DNA of 47,075 nucleotides, from assembly GCA_012728815.1 (NCBI GenBank), contig JAAYEI010000023.1, positions 1 through 47,075 of the forward strand, read 5' to 3'. Source of the stretch: Clostridiales bacterium (GTDB lineage: Bacteria > Bacillota > Clostridia > Christensenellales > Aristaeellaceae). Below are positions 27,177-35,210 of this stretch, piece by piece. Under the pieces are notes generated by a model, which was not told where the DNA came from, did not search any database, and was given only the letters and a program-made list of their open reading frames with translations. Numbering within the stretch: the stretch's first letter is position 1; each line of letters starts with the position of its first letter. Both the position numbers and the translations under genes were made by a program.

Positions 27177-27682
27177 TCATTTGCCAAGGGCAGGTGCGGG
27201 TGGTATAATTTGGCCTGCCACAAGGCGGTGTCATCCGCCTTCTCCCGGCGGCTGGCGAAGAAGGCGCGCAGCAGCGCGCTGGCCTCCTCCTCCATCAGAC
27301 CGCCCTCACAAGGCACCCGGTGGTGAAATGCCGGGTCCATGGGCAGCGCGTACAGGCTGCCGCAGCAGCCATACTGGCTGTCAAAGGCGGCGAACACGCA
27401 GCGCGCTAGCCCCGCCATGATGATGGCGCCCGCGCACATGGGGCAGGGCTCCAGCGTCACGTACAGGGTGCAGCCCTTCAGCCTGGCCTGGCCCATGGCG
27501 GCCTGGGCCCGCTGAATGGCCAACACCTCCGCGTGGGCCAGGGCGCAGTTCAAAGCAACCTGCTCGTTATGGGCGCTGGCCACCACCCGACCATCCAGCG
27601 CGATGACCGCGCCCACCGGCACCTCCTGGTCATCCATGGCCGCCTGGCGCAGGGCCAGGCGCATCAATGCCTTGTCATCCAT
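27173..27682 (-). CDS. tadA: tRNA-specific adenosine deaminase TadA
   Basis: Zinc deaminase converting A34 to inosine in tRNA-Arg(ACG). 169 aa. The zinc site is AHAEVLAI (HAE, with the proton-shuttle glutamate) and LEPCPMCAGAI (PCxxC). The N-terminal MRLALRQAAMDDQEVPVGAVI and the CVFAAFDSQYGCCGS segment are typical of TadA rather than cytidine or guanine deaminases. An extended -10 (TGCTACACT, 27709-27701) lies about 20 nt upstream of the start. It is divergent from the nitroreductase gene. Confidence 0.93.
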   Translation of the reverse strand: MDDKALMRLALRQAAMDDQEVPVGAVIALDGRVVASAHNEQVALNCALAHAEVLAIQRAQAAMGQARLKGCTLYVTLEPCPMCAGAIIMAGLARCVFAAFDSQYGCCGSLYALPMDPAFHHRVPCEGGLMEEEASALLRAFFASRREKADDTALWQAKLYHPHLPLAND

Positions 27683-27736
27683 AGCTCACCCTCCGCGCCC
27701 AGTGTAGCACAAACCGCCACAAGAGAGGATGCCCGC

Positions 27737-28291
27737 ATGGAAACCAACATCCTGGAGCTGATCAACACCCGCCGTTCCCACCGCAAATACCTGCCCCAAC
27801 CATTGAGCGAAACACAGCTGAATCACCTGCTGGCCGCGGCGCTCGCTTCGCCCAGCGCCAACAACCTCCAGCCCTGGCACTTCACCGTGGTGCAGGACCA
27901 GGTGCTGCTGGATCAGGTCAACCAGGCAACGCGCCGGGGCGCCCAGGCGCAGGATAACGCGCAGCGCAGCCCCCGGTTTGCTGACCCCGCCTTTCATGTC
28001 TTCTACCACGCCCCCTGTGTGGTGTTCATCACCACACAGGGCGGCCAGCAGGCCCTGGACTGTGGCATCGCGGTGTATGGCCTGGCGCTGGCGGCGGAGA
28101 GCCTGGGCCTGGGCAGCGTGATCCTGGGCCTGCCCAGGCTGGCCTTTATGGGGCCGGAAGACCGCGAAATTGAGAAAGCGCTACGCTTTCCCCCCGGCCA
28201 CAGCTTTGTCATCGCCATTGCCCTGGGGTACCCGGATGACACCAAGGATCCGCCCGCCCGTGACCCAGGCAAGGTCACCCACATCCGCTGA
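27737..28291 (+). CDS. Nitroreductase-family flavoprotein
   Basis: FMN-dependent NAD(P)H oxidoreductase of the nitroreductase fold; physiological substrate unknown. 184 aa. Seen: the N-terminal INTRRSHRKYLPQPLS (the RRSxR phosphate-binding motif), ASPSANNLQPWHFTVV, a mid-protein GLALAAESLGLGSVILG, and the C-terminal IAIALGYPDD. The start at 27737 has a GAGGAT site 7 nt upstream. The following repeat-protein gene begins 32 nt later and could be on the same transcript. Confidence 0.88.
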   Translation: METNILELINTRRSHRKYLPQPLSETQLNHLLAAALASPSANNLQPWHFTVVQDQVLLDQVNQATRRGAQAQDNAQRSPRFADPAFHVFYHAPCVVFITTQGGQQALDCGIAVYGLALAAESLGLGSVILGLPRLAFMGPEDREIEKALRFPPGHSFVIAIALGYPDDTKDPPARDPGKVTHIR

Positions 28292-28323
28292 TTGCCCACA
28301 TCACCACACTTGGAGGATCCACC

Positions 28324-31300
28324 TTGCAAAACAGAATTCGCTCAAGCTTCGCCCTCCTGCTGCTGTTCGCGCTTCTTTTGAGCTTTTCGCCCAGCCTGCG
28401 CGGCCTGGCCAGCACGGCGGCCATTGCCGGGACCGTCTTTTTGGACAGCAACCAAAATGGCCTGCCCGACCCCAATGAGCGGGGTTTGGAAGGGGTGGAG
28501 CTGACGCTGGTCCGCGCCCAGGGACTGTCTGAATCCATCATCGGCCAGGTCAAATCCGACCGGGAGGGCTGGTGGCAGTTCACGGGCCTTGCCGCGGGCG
28601 AATACTATGTGCAGGCCAGCCTGCCGGGCGGCCATACCTTCTCCGTTCCGAAGGATCAGGCGGCCCCCATGCTGCCCGCCAGCGGCCAGCACAGCCACTC
28701 CGGTCTCATCATCCTGGGCCAGGGCGAGCAGGTGGACAGGTCCTTTGGCGCGGGCAAGCGCAGCGCCTATATCAACATGGTGGCCTTTGGCGATGAGAAC
28801 ATGAACGGCGGGCGCATGAGCAGCGAGCCGCTGCTGCGGGGCGTGGAGGTTGCCCTGATCTTCGAGCAGGACGGCCAGCAGCATGTGGTCACCCAGGGGC
28901 AGACCGACAAGGATGGCGAGCTGCAGTTCCGCAACCTCTCGCCAGCCACATACCGCATCAAGGTGCGCATGCCCGCCCCCTACGTGGTGGGCCCGCTGGG
29001 CGCCAAGATTAACCCCTTCTATAACGTGGTGCTGCCCGGGGAGGCTGACACAGGCCTGTCCGCCCCCTTCACCCTGGAGCGCAGCCTGGGCCTGGGCATT
29101 GGCGGGGTCAAGGCCGGCGGGCTGTCCGGCCATGTGTGGCTGGACAGCAACATGAACGGCCAGAAGGACCAGGGGGAAGGCGGCCTGGCCGGCATCCAGC
29201 TGACGCTGGAAAACGCGGAGCATGGCGTCCACCGCAGCCTGGTGACCAGCGATGAGCCCGCCTTCACCTTTGATTACCTGCTGGCGGGCACCTACAGCCT
29301 GACCGCCAGCCTGCCAGACGGCGTGATGTTCACACCGGCTGGTCTTGGCCTGTTTGACGCGGGCCACGCGGGCGAACAAACCATCCAGGTCCTTGTGCAG
29401 GAGGATGTCACCGCGGTGCTGGATCCCCTGGGCCTTATGCCGGCTTCGGGGGTGACCCTGGTGGCCTTCCAGGACAGCAAGGTGAACGGCCAGCCGGAGG
29501 AGGGGGAGCCCCCCTTCACCGGCGCGCTGCTGGAGGTGCTGCAGGGGGACCAGGTGCTGGCTTCCGCCAGGACGGACAGCCAGGGCCTGGCCAGCCTGCC
29601 CCGGGTAAGGGCGGGTGAAGTGCAGCTGCGCGCCAGCCTGCCGGACGGCCAGGTGTTCACGGTGGCGGGCGGTGAAAACGGCAATGCTTTTGCCGCCACG
29701 TCAGCCGCCAGCACCCTCACCATCACCAGGCAGCTGGCCCCCGGGGAACAGATCACCCTGTACGCCGGGGCCACCCTGCCTGCCAGCATCAGCGGCATGC
29801 TGTTTGAGGACATCAACCTCAGCGGCTTGATGGACGGCCAGGAAACCGGCTTGGGCGGCTTTCCGGTAGAGGCCATCAACACGGAGGGCCAGACCGCTGC
29901 CATGGCGCGCACCCAGGCGGACGGCAGCTATGTGCTGGAGGGGCTGGTGCCAGACAGCTACAGGGTGCGCTTCAGCCTGGTGTCCCCCTATGTGTTCTCT
30001 GAACCTTCCACACTGGGGCAGGGCACGGAAAACAGGGTGGTGGAGCAGACCGTCACCCACGGCCTGACCGCGCCCTTCACCCTGGCCGCGGGCGACAGCC
30101 TGACCAAGGTGGACGCCGGCGTCTTCCGCTCGGCGGTAATTGAGGGCCAGGTGCTGCTGGGCGATGAGGAGCTGGGCTTTGAAGGCCAGCTCGGCGGTCT
30201 GGTGGGCGTTCAGGTGGACCTGCTGGATGAGGACGGGAAGCTGGTGGCCGAACACACCACCGCCATGACCAATGACCAGGGCTTCTTCTCCCTCAAGGGC
30301 GCGCTGCCCGGCACCTACAGCCTGCGCTACAGCCTGCCGGAAGGCGCCAGGTTCAGCCAGCCGCTGAGCGATCATCAAGCGATAACCGGCCTGTCCTTTG
30401 AGGTGCTGGCCAGTGACAGCCTCACGGCGCCGACAGTGTACGCGGTGCGGACCGCCAGCCTGTCTGGCCGCGCCTTTCACGATGTGGACAATGACGGCCA
30501 GCTGACCCGGGAGGACAGCGGGCTGGCAGGCGCGCGGCTGACGCTGACCAACCAGCGCCGCCAGGAGGTGTATGAAACCCAGACAGACGACCAGGGTGCC
30601 TACCTGCTGGACGGCGTGCGCCCGGGCGTTTATGAGGCGCTGGTGGCCCTGCCGGAGGGCTACGCCCTGGACAGCAACCCCGGCAGCCTGGTGCCCGCCA
30701 GCATCAGCGGGCAGTCCACCGCGCTGATCACCCTGGGCATGGGTGATGAGATGGCGGAGGGCAGGCTCGCGGCGCTGCGGCCCATTTCCCTGCAGGGCGC
30801 CGCCTTCTATGACAACGACCTGAACAACAGCTTTGACCCGCAGGAGGACATCCCCCACGCGCTGGGCTTCACCCTGACCCACCTGCGCAGCGGCACCTTG
30901 ACCACGCTGACCGCTGACCCTGCCGGGCAGTTTGCGGCCGGCCCCCTCTTCCCGGGTGACTACCGCCTGACATTGAGGCTGGAAGAAGGCCACCTGCTCA
31001 CCCATCCCCGGGGCGCAGCCCAACAGCAGAACAGCTGGACGGTGGACCTGCGGCTGCTGGATGACAGCAGCCGGCTGGACCTCGCCCTGGTGCAGCTGGG
31101 CAGCCTGTCCGGCAGCCTGTGGAACATGGATGGCAGCGGGCAGGACATCGCCCAGGTTGCCATCTCGCTGATGGACGAGCAGGGGCGGGAGCTGGCCCAA
31201 ACCCAGACTGACGACAACGGCCAGTTCCGCTTTGACGGCCTGCTGCCGGTAAGCTACCGCCTGCGCGCCAGCCTGGCAGAGCCCTACCGCTTCGCGCGCC

Positions 31301-31869
31301 TGGTTGATACCGCTGAGCGCCCCAGCCTGATCCTGTCAGACCAGGTGGGGCAGGACGCCAGCCAGGGCATGAGCGAACCCATCAAGCTGGGGATGGGCGA
31401 GGACAAGGCCGGGCAGGACATCGGCATGGGCGCCATGGGCAAGTTGGGCGATTACGCCTGGCTGGACCTGGATGGCGACGGCATGCAGGACGCGGGCGAG
31501 CCCGGGCTGCCCGGGCTTGTCATCAAGCTGTACCAGTACGGACAGCTCAGCGCCCAAACCCAGACCGACGCCTACGGCCGCTACCTGTTTGACCAGCTCT
31601 ACCCCGGCGTGTACACCCTGGAGGTTGAGATGCCGCCGGAAATCATCCCCACAAGGCGCCAGAGCGAGTTCCCGCTGGTGGCCAGCGTGCTGGAGCCCAC
31701 CCAGGACAACGCCGCGCGCGCGGAGGGCATCGTGGTGCCCAGCGGTGGGCGCAACCTGAACGCCGACCTGGGCTTTGTTCTGCGCCAGGAGGGCCGGTAC
31801 CCGCAGAGCCTGGCGGACATCCCCGTCAAGGACTGGACCCGGGTAAACGAGCAAAAGCCCAGCAGGTAA
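28324..31869 (+). CDS. Large secreted protein of SdrD B-like (Cna-B-like) repeats
   Basis: 1181 aa. The start is a TTG with GGAGGAT upstream. A signal peptide is clear: basic MQNRIR, hydrophobic LLLLFALLLS, then a probable cleavage near residue 30. The rest is about ten tandem beta-sandwich repeats of roughly 105-115 residues beginning near residues 34, 148, 268, 375, 488, 604, 713, 822, 927 and 1040. Each opens with a variant of G-x-V-F-x-D-x-N-x-N-G-x-x-D-x-x-E-x-G-L-x-G. The first, third, fifth, seventh and tenth keep the calcium-binding-type DxNxNG/DxDGDG loop best; the second, fourth, sixth and ninth are degenerate. It ends with no LPxTG, no C-terminal membrane helix and no obvious S-layer domain. 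It is probably a secreted or non-covalently held adhesin-like stalk. Confidence 0.85.
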   Translation: MQNRIRSSFALLLLFALLLSFSPSLRGLASTAAIAGTVFLDSNQNGLPDPNERGLEGVELTLVRAQGLSESIIGQVKSDREGWWQFTGLAAGEYYVQASLPGGHTFSVPKDQAAPMLPASGQHSHSGLIILGQGEQVDRSFGAGKRSAYINMVAFGDENMNGGRMSSEPLLRGVEVALIFEQDGQQHVVTQGQTDKDGELQFRNLSPATYRIKVRMPAPYVVGPLGAKINPFYNVVLPGEADTGLSAPFTLERSLGLGIGGVKAGGLSGHVWLDSNMNGQKDQGEGGLAGIQLTLENAEHGVHRSLVTSDEPAFTFDYLLAGTYSLTASLPDGVMFTPAGLGLFDAGHAGEQTIQVLVQEDVTAVLDPLGLMPASGVTLVAFQDSKVNGQPEEGEPPFTGALLEVLQGDQVLASARTDSQGLASLPRVRAGEVQLRASLPDGQVFTVAGGENGNAFAATSAASTLTITRQLAPGEQITLYAGATLPASISGMLFEDINLSGLMDGQETGLGGFPVEAINTEGQTAAMARTQADGSYVLEGLVPDSYRVRFSLVSPYVFSEPSTLGQGTENRVVEQTVTHGLTAPFTLAAGDSLTKVDAGVFRSAVIEGQVLLGDEELGFEGQLGGLVGVQVDLLDEDGKLVAEHTTAMTNDQGFFSLKGALPGTYSLRYSLPEGARFSQPLSDHQAITGLSFEVLASDSLTAPTVYAVRTASLSGRAFHDVDNDGQLTREDSGLAGARLTLTNQRRQEVYETQTDDQGAYLLDGVRPGVYEALVALPEGYALDSNPGSLVPASISGQSTALITLGMGDEMAEGRLAALRPISLQGAAFYDNDLNNSFDPQEDIPHALGFTLTHLRSGTLTTLTADPAGQFAAGPLFPGDYRLTLRLEEGHLLTHPRGAAQQQNSWTVDLRLLDDSSRLDLALVQLGSLSGSLWNMDGSGQDIAQVAISLMDEQGRELAQTQTDDNGQFRFDGLLPVSYRLRASLAEPYRFARLVDTAERPSLILSDQVGQDASQGMSEPIKLGMGEDKAGQDIGMGAMGKLGDYAWLDLDGDGMQDAGEPGLPGLVIKLYQYGQLSAQTQTDAYGRYLFDQLYPGVYTLEVEMPPEIIPTRRQSEFPLVASVLEPTQDNAARAEGIVVPSGGRNLNADLGFVLRQEGRYPQSLADIPVKDWTRVNEQKPSR

Positions 31870-31880
31870 CCCCGCAACAA

Positions 31881-31904
31881 AAAACAGCCTCTCCTGGCTG
31901 TTTT
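31881..31904. terminator. Bidirectional terminator between the repeat protein and yebC
   Basis: AAAACAGCC (31881-31889) pairs with GGCTGTTTT (31896-31904) around a 6-nt loop, with T runs on both strands. It ends both convergent genes. Confidence 0.88.
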
Positions 31905-31966
31905 TTGTGTGCTGTGAAGTTGGCTGCCCAGGCCCCGGGAAGGGCGACAGGGGCTGACCAAATGGG

Positions 31967-32713
31967 TTACTCCTCCTCTTCCTCCTCAGGCAGGTTGGCG
32001 TTGTGGAAGACCTCCATCACATCGTCAAAATCATCCAGCATGCTCAGCAGCTTTTCCACCCGGGCCAGCACCTCCTCATCCGGCAGGTCCACGCTGGTCT
32101 GGGGAATCTTCTGGCGCTCCGCGGACAGGAAGGTGTAACCATCCTGCTCCAGGGCCTCACGCACCGCGGAAAAATCGCTTGGGGCCGTGTAGATTTCAAA
32201 ACCGTCCTCGCTGACCAGCACATCCTCCGCTCCCGCTTCCAGCGCGTGCATCATCAGCTCGTCCTCGTCAATCTGGTCCTCGCGCTCAATCATCAGCAGG
32301 CCCTTGAAATCAAAGAGGTAGCTGACTGAGCCTGTGGTGCCAAGCGAGCCGCCGTTCTTGTCAAAGATGTGGCGCAATTCGGAGGCCGCCCGGTTGCGGT
32401 TGTCGGTTACCACCTCCACCACCACCGCCACGCCGCCGGCGGCGTAGCCCTCATAGGTGATTTCCTCGTAGACCAGGTTGTCCATCTCGCCGGAGGCCTT
32501 CTTGATGCTGCGCTGGATGTTGTCATTGGGCATGTTGCTGGCCTTGGCCTTGGCGATTACGTCCCGCAGCTTGCCGTTGGTGGCAGGGTCAGGGCCGCCC
32601 TCGCGCACGGCGATGGCAATCTCCCGCCCGATCTTGGTGAACACCTTGCCGCGCTGCGCGTCGGCCTTGCCCTTCTTATGCTTGATGTTGGCCCATTTGG
32701 AATGACCTGCCAT
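31967..32713 (-). CDS. yebC: YebC/PmpR-family transcriptional or translational regulator
   Basis: 248-aa three-domain protein. The family start AGHSKWANIKHKKGKADAQRG is intact; TKIGREIAIAVREGG, IQRSIKKASGE, YEGYAAGGVAVVVEVVTDNRNR and FDKNGGSLGTTGSVSYLF follow. Family members have been described as DNA-binding regulators, and more recently as helping translation of proline stretches. A glutamate-run tail (NLPEEEEEE) is present. It follows the glycerophosphodiesterase by 37 nt on the same strand. Confidence 0.95.
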   Translation of the reverse strand: MAGHSKWANIKHKKGKADAQRGKVFTKIGREIAIAVREGGPDPATNGKLRDVIAKAKASNMPNDNIQRSIKKASGEMDNLVYEEITYEGYAAGGVAVVVEVVTDNRNRAASELRHIFDKNGGSLGTTGSVSYLFDFKGLLMIEREDQIDEDELMMHALEAGAEDVLVSEDGFEIYTAPSDFSAVREALEQDGYTFLSAERQKIPQTSVDLPDEEVLARVEKLLSMLDDFDDVMEVFHNANLPEEEEEE

Positions 32714-32750
32714 GGTGAAGCAACTCCTTTACATATTAAATATTGTGCGT

Positions 32751-33470
32751 TCAGACGCGCACCGCCAGCGCGCGGTCGGGGTAGTTGGTGATCAGGATGT
32801 CGGCGCCCGCCTCCATCACCCTGCGCATCTGCCGGTCATCATTGACCGTCCATACATGGATCAGCCCGCCATGCTCACGCACAGGCCTGTAGCTGTCAGG
32901 GTTGAGCAGCAGGTCGGAAAAATGCGGGTGCAGCGCCTCCATTCCGGAGGTTCTCAAGAGGCCGGCCGGGTCCCTCAGGCAGCAGTCATACAGCAGCCCG
33001 CAGACAGCCCGGGGGGCGATGGCCTTCAGCCGCGCCATGGAATGGTGGTTGAAGCTGGAGTAAATCACCCTGTCCCCCATGCCCAGGCGCTCCACCAGCT
33101 CCACGCAGCGGCCTTCCATGCCCTCATAGGGCACGCGGCTGTTCTTCAGCTCAATGTTGATCTCCAGCCCCGTGGGCTTGAGCAAGTCCAGCACTTCCTC
33201 CAGCAACGGCGCGCGCGCCTGGGTGTACTGGGGGTGCGGCTTGTTGAAGAGGTGCTTTTTGATGTCCTTCAAATTGAGCATGCTGATCAGGCCGCTGCCG
33301 TCTGACACCCGGTCAATGCGCTCATCATGAGTGACCAGGATTTGCTGGTCCCGGGTCAGGTGGATGTCCAGCTCCACCCCCTGGGCGCCCTGGTCTACCG
33401 CCAGCTGGAAGGCCTCCAGGGTGTTTTCCGGCGCGTAGCCGGAAGCCCCGCGGTGCGCGAAAATCTTCAT
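32751..33470 (-). CDS. Glycerophosphodiester phosphodiesterase
   Basis: Hydrolyses glycerophosphodiesters to glycerol 3-phosphate and an alcohol. 239 aa with no signal peptide, so a cytoplasmic UgpQ-type enzyme. Catalytic motifs: AHRGASGYAPENT (first His, Arg and Glu), GVELDIHLTRD (metal Glu-Asp), LVTHDERIDRVSDGSG (second His), then EINIELK and the C-terminal VWTVND. All are intact. Probably recycles membrane phospholipid head groups. Confidence 0.93.
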   Translation of the reverse strand: MKIFAHRGASGYAPENTLEAFQLAVDQGAQGVELDIHLTRDQQILVTHDERIDRVSDGSGLISMLNLKDIKKHLFNKPHPQYTQARAPLLEEVLDLLKPTGLEINIELKNSRVPYEGMEGRCVELVERLGMGDRVIYSSFNHHSMARLKAIAPRAVCGLLYDCCLRDPAGLLRTSGMEALHPHFSDLLLNPDSYRPVREHGGLIHVWTVNDDRQMRRVMEAGADILITNYPDRALAVRV

Positions 33471-33600
33471 AAAGGGCCTGCTTTCCTGATTTTTGGGGCA
33501 TACACAGGCAGTTTACCATAGCCGCCAGCCCTGGGCAAGCAAGCGTGGCTGGCCGGCAGGGGTATATACCAGGCATGGACAAAGAAAGGCGGTGCGTGGC

Positions 33601-33960
33601 ATGGTTTCCATCAGGCGCTTTGAGCACCTGCTTGAGCAGGCCATGTATGAGCTGCCGGAGAAGGTGTTTGAGCGCCTCAACCTGGGCGTGGGGCTGTCAG
33701 AGCACGCCAAGCTCAACCACGCCACCGGCTCAGGCCAGCCAGCCTATGTCCTGGGCGAGTACCATGTGCGCCCGCAGCTGGGCCGCGGAATTATCCTGTA
33801 TTATGGCTCCTTTTTGCGGGTATACCCGGGGCTTGCAGAGCAGGCGCTGCAACAGCAGATTGCCCGGGTGCTGCGGCATGAGCTGACCCACCACCTGGAG
33901 CACCTGGCCGGGGAGGACGCGCTGGCGCGGGAGGACGCGCGCCGGATGCTGGAGCTGTAG
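33601..33960 (+). CDS. Small zincin-like metallopeptidase
   Basis: 119-aa soluble protein with an HExxH zinc motif in LRHELTHHLEHLAGED, where a third ligand may be the downstream His or Asp/Glu. It matches the short 'metallopeptidase family' (DUF1025-like) proteins of Firmicutes and Actinobacteria in length and in motif position near the C-terminus. Start at 33601 chosen from MVSIRRFEHLLEQAM; the open frame extends upstream but without family-like sequence. It ends one base before the convergent flippase-like gene's stop. Substrate unknown. Confidence 0.75.
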   Translation: MVSIRRFEHLLEQAMYELPEKVFERLNLGVGLSEHAKLNHATGSGQPAYVLGEYHVRPQLGRGIILYYGSFLRVYPGLAEQALQQQIARVLRHELTHHLEHLAGEDALAREDARRMLEL

Positions 33961-33961
33961 C

Positions 33962-35062
33962 TCAGCCGCCCCTGGCCTCCTCATCCGGCGCTGCCTCACC
34001 GCCGCCAGGGGCCAGCTGGCTGGCTTTGCGCCAGCGGCGCAGGCTGTGCGCCTGGTCCAGCATCACACCAACCGCGCCCACCAGGATGAACAGGTAGTAG
34101 GTGATAAAGCGCCAGATCAGCAGCGCGGCGAAGATGATGGAATCCGGGAAGATGCTGCGGAAAAAGAGGTAGAAACCGCCTTCCTGCGCGCCGGACGCAC
34201 CCGGCAGCGGGGTGAAGGATGCGGTGATGTACAGCAGGAACTGCACGGTCATGACCTGCAGATAGCTGTGGCTGGCCAGTGAAAAGCCCCGGTAGATAAA
34301 GTAGGTGATGCTCATCAGCGCGCTCACCTGCAGCAGGGACACCAAAAACAATACCAGGAACTGGCCGGAGTGCCTGGCAAGCAGGTCCACGCTGGAGTGA
34401 AAATCGTTCAGCGCCGCGTCCATCCGTGAGGAGGCCTTGGCCCGGTCGTGAATCAGGCGGAAGCGGGCGGCCAGGTTGACAAAGAAGATAATGATGGCGC
34501 GCACCAGGTTGCGGTTGATGGCCAGCAGGATGACCAGGAACACCATGAGCGAGTTGAAGAAAAAGCCCAGGGCGACCAGCCATACCCCCTTGCCAATCAG
34601 GCTGTAGAGGTAGCCGCCTGTCACGATCCACAGCACCGCGCCTATCAGCAGCAGGGCGCATTGCCAGCAGAAAAACTTGACTGCCAGGGAGGAGTAGCCC
34701 ACGCCTGAGGACACGCCGCGCTTCTTGAAGGCGAAGACCTGCATGGGCTGGCCGCCGGTAGCCGCCGGCGTGATGGAGGAGTAGAACATGCCGATCAGCC
34801 CCACCATGGTGCAGGAAGCCCAGCCAATCTCCACATCCTGAAAATAAAAAAAGATGCGCAGGATCAGCCCTTCCAGCATCACATGGGCGACAAAGAAAAC
34901 CAGGGCCCCGGCCAGCCATATGGGCTGGACGCGGGCGAAGGCGCGAAGGATTTCCCGCGGATCCCCCGCCTTGGCCACCAGAAACAGGACCAGCAACAGC
35001 GTGAGCACTATGAAGCCGATATTCAGCAGCATGCTGCGTTTTTCTTTGCTCAGCTTTGCCAT
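33962..35062 (-). CDS. Flippase-like integral membrane protein (LPG synthase TM / UPF0104 family)
   Basis: 366 aa with about eight hydrophobic helices; it belongs to the family that includes the membrane part of MprF. Marks: FVAHVMLEGLILRIFF, FYSSITPAATGGQPMQVFAFKKRGVS (the family PAxxGG-P hallmark), and PLPGASGAQEGGFYLFF near the C-terminus. There is no soluble aminoacyl-transferase domain, so it is not a full MprF; lipid or lipid-linked-sugar flipping is a reasonable guess. I place the start at 35062 (MAKLSKEK) with AAAGGG upstream. The ATG at 35104 lies upstream of an extended -10 box and is unlikely to be transcribed. Confidence 0.82.
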   Translation of the reverse strand: MAKLSKEKRSMLLNIGFIVLTLLLVLFLVAKAGDPREILRAFARVQPIWLAGALVFFVAHVMLEGLILRIFFYFQDVEIGWASCTMVGLIGMFYSSITPAATGGQPMQVFAFKKRGVSSGVGYSSLAVKFFCWQCALLLIGAVLWIVTGGYLYSLIGKGVWLVALGFFFNSLMVFLVILLAINRNLVRAIIIFFVNLAARFRLIHDRAKASSRMDAALNDFHSSVDLLARHSGQFLVLFLVSLLQVSALMSITYFIYRGFSLASHSYLQVMTVQFLLYITASFTPLPGASGAQEGGFYLFFRSIFPDSIIFAALLIWRFITYYLFILVGAVGVMLDQAHSLRRWRKASQLAPGGGEAAPDEEARGG

Positions 35063-35094
35063 AAGCCCTTTCTGCCATCCGTTTTCTGCCAGCA

Positions 35095-35123
35095 AGTATA
35101 TCATGGAGGCGCCCCTTTGTCAC
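35095..35123 (-). promoter_or_regulatory. Promoter of the flippase-like gene
   Basis: -35 GTGACA (35123-35118), 17-nt spacer, -10 TATACT (35100-35095) with a TGA extension. The -35 lies inside a perfect palindrome. Confidence 0.6.
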
Positions 35124-35132
35124 CAAAGGGGC
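35111..35132. promoter_or_regulatory. Perfect inverted repeat between divergent promoters (candidate operator)
   Basis: GCCCCTTTG (35111-35119) is repeated inverted as CAAAGGGGC (35124-35132) around a 4-bp centre. It covers the -35 of the leftward promoter and ends 3 bp before the -35 of the lysC promoter, so one bound protein could affect both. It lacks a T run, so it is not a good terminator. Confidence 0.5.
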
Positions 35133-35134
35133 GT

Positions 35135-35163
35135 TTGAAGCGCTGCTGTGGCTGTGCTATGAT
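35135..35163 (+). promoter_or_regulatory. Promoter of lysC
   Basis: -35 TTGAAG (35135-35140), 17-nt spacer, -10 TATGAT (35158-35163). The leader is only about 40 nt, with no lysine riboswitch or T-box. Confidence 0.6.
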
Positions 35164-35210
35164 GCAAACACGCTGTACAAACCATCACAACGCAATCCTG
35201 GAGGTTTGGC

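Noticed and set aside
29701..31200. 499-codon minus-strand open frame inside the repeat protein gene
   Set aside because: Shadow frame over a gene with a signal peptide and clear repeats; its own translation has no recognisable domain.
35062..35104. Longer start (ATG 35104) for the flippase-like protein
   Set aside because: An extended -10 box lies at 35095-35100 inside this extension and the better ribosome site is at 35062.
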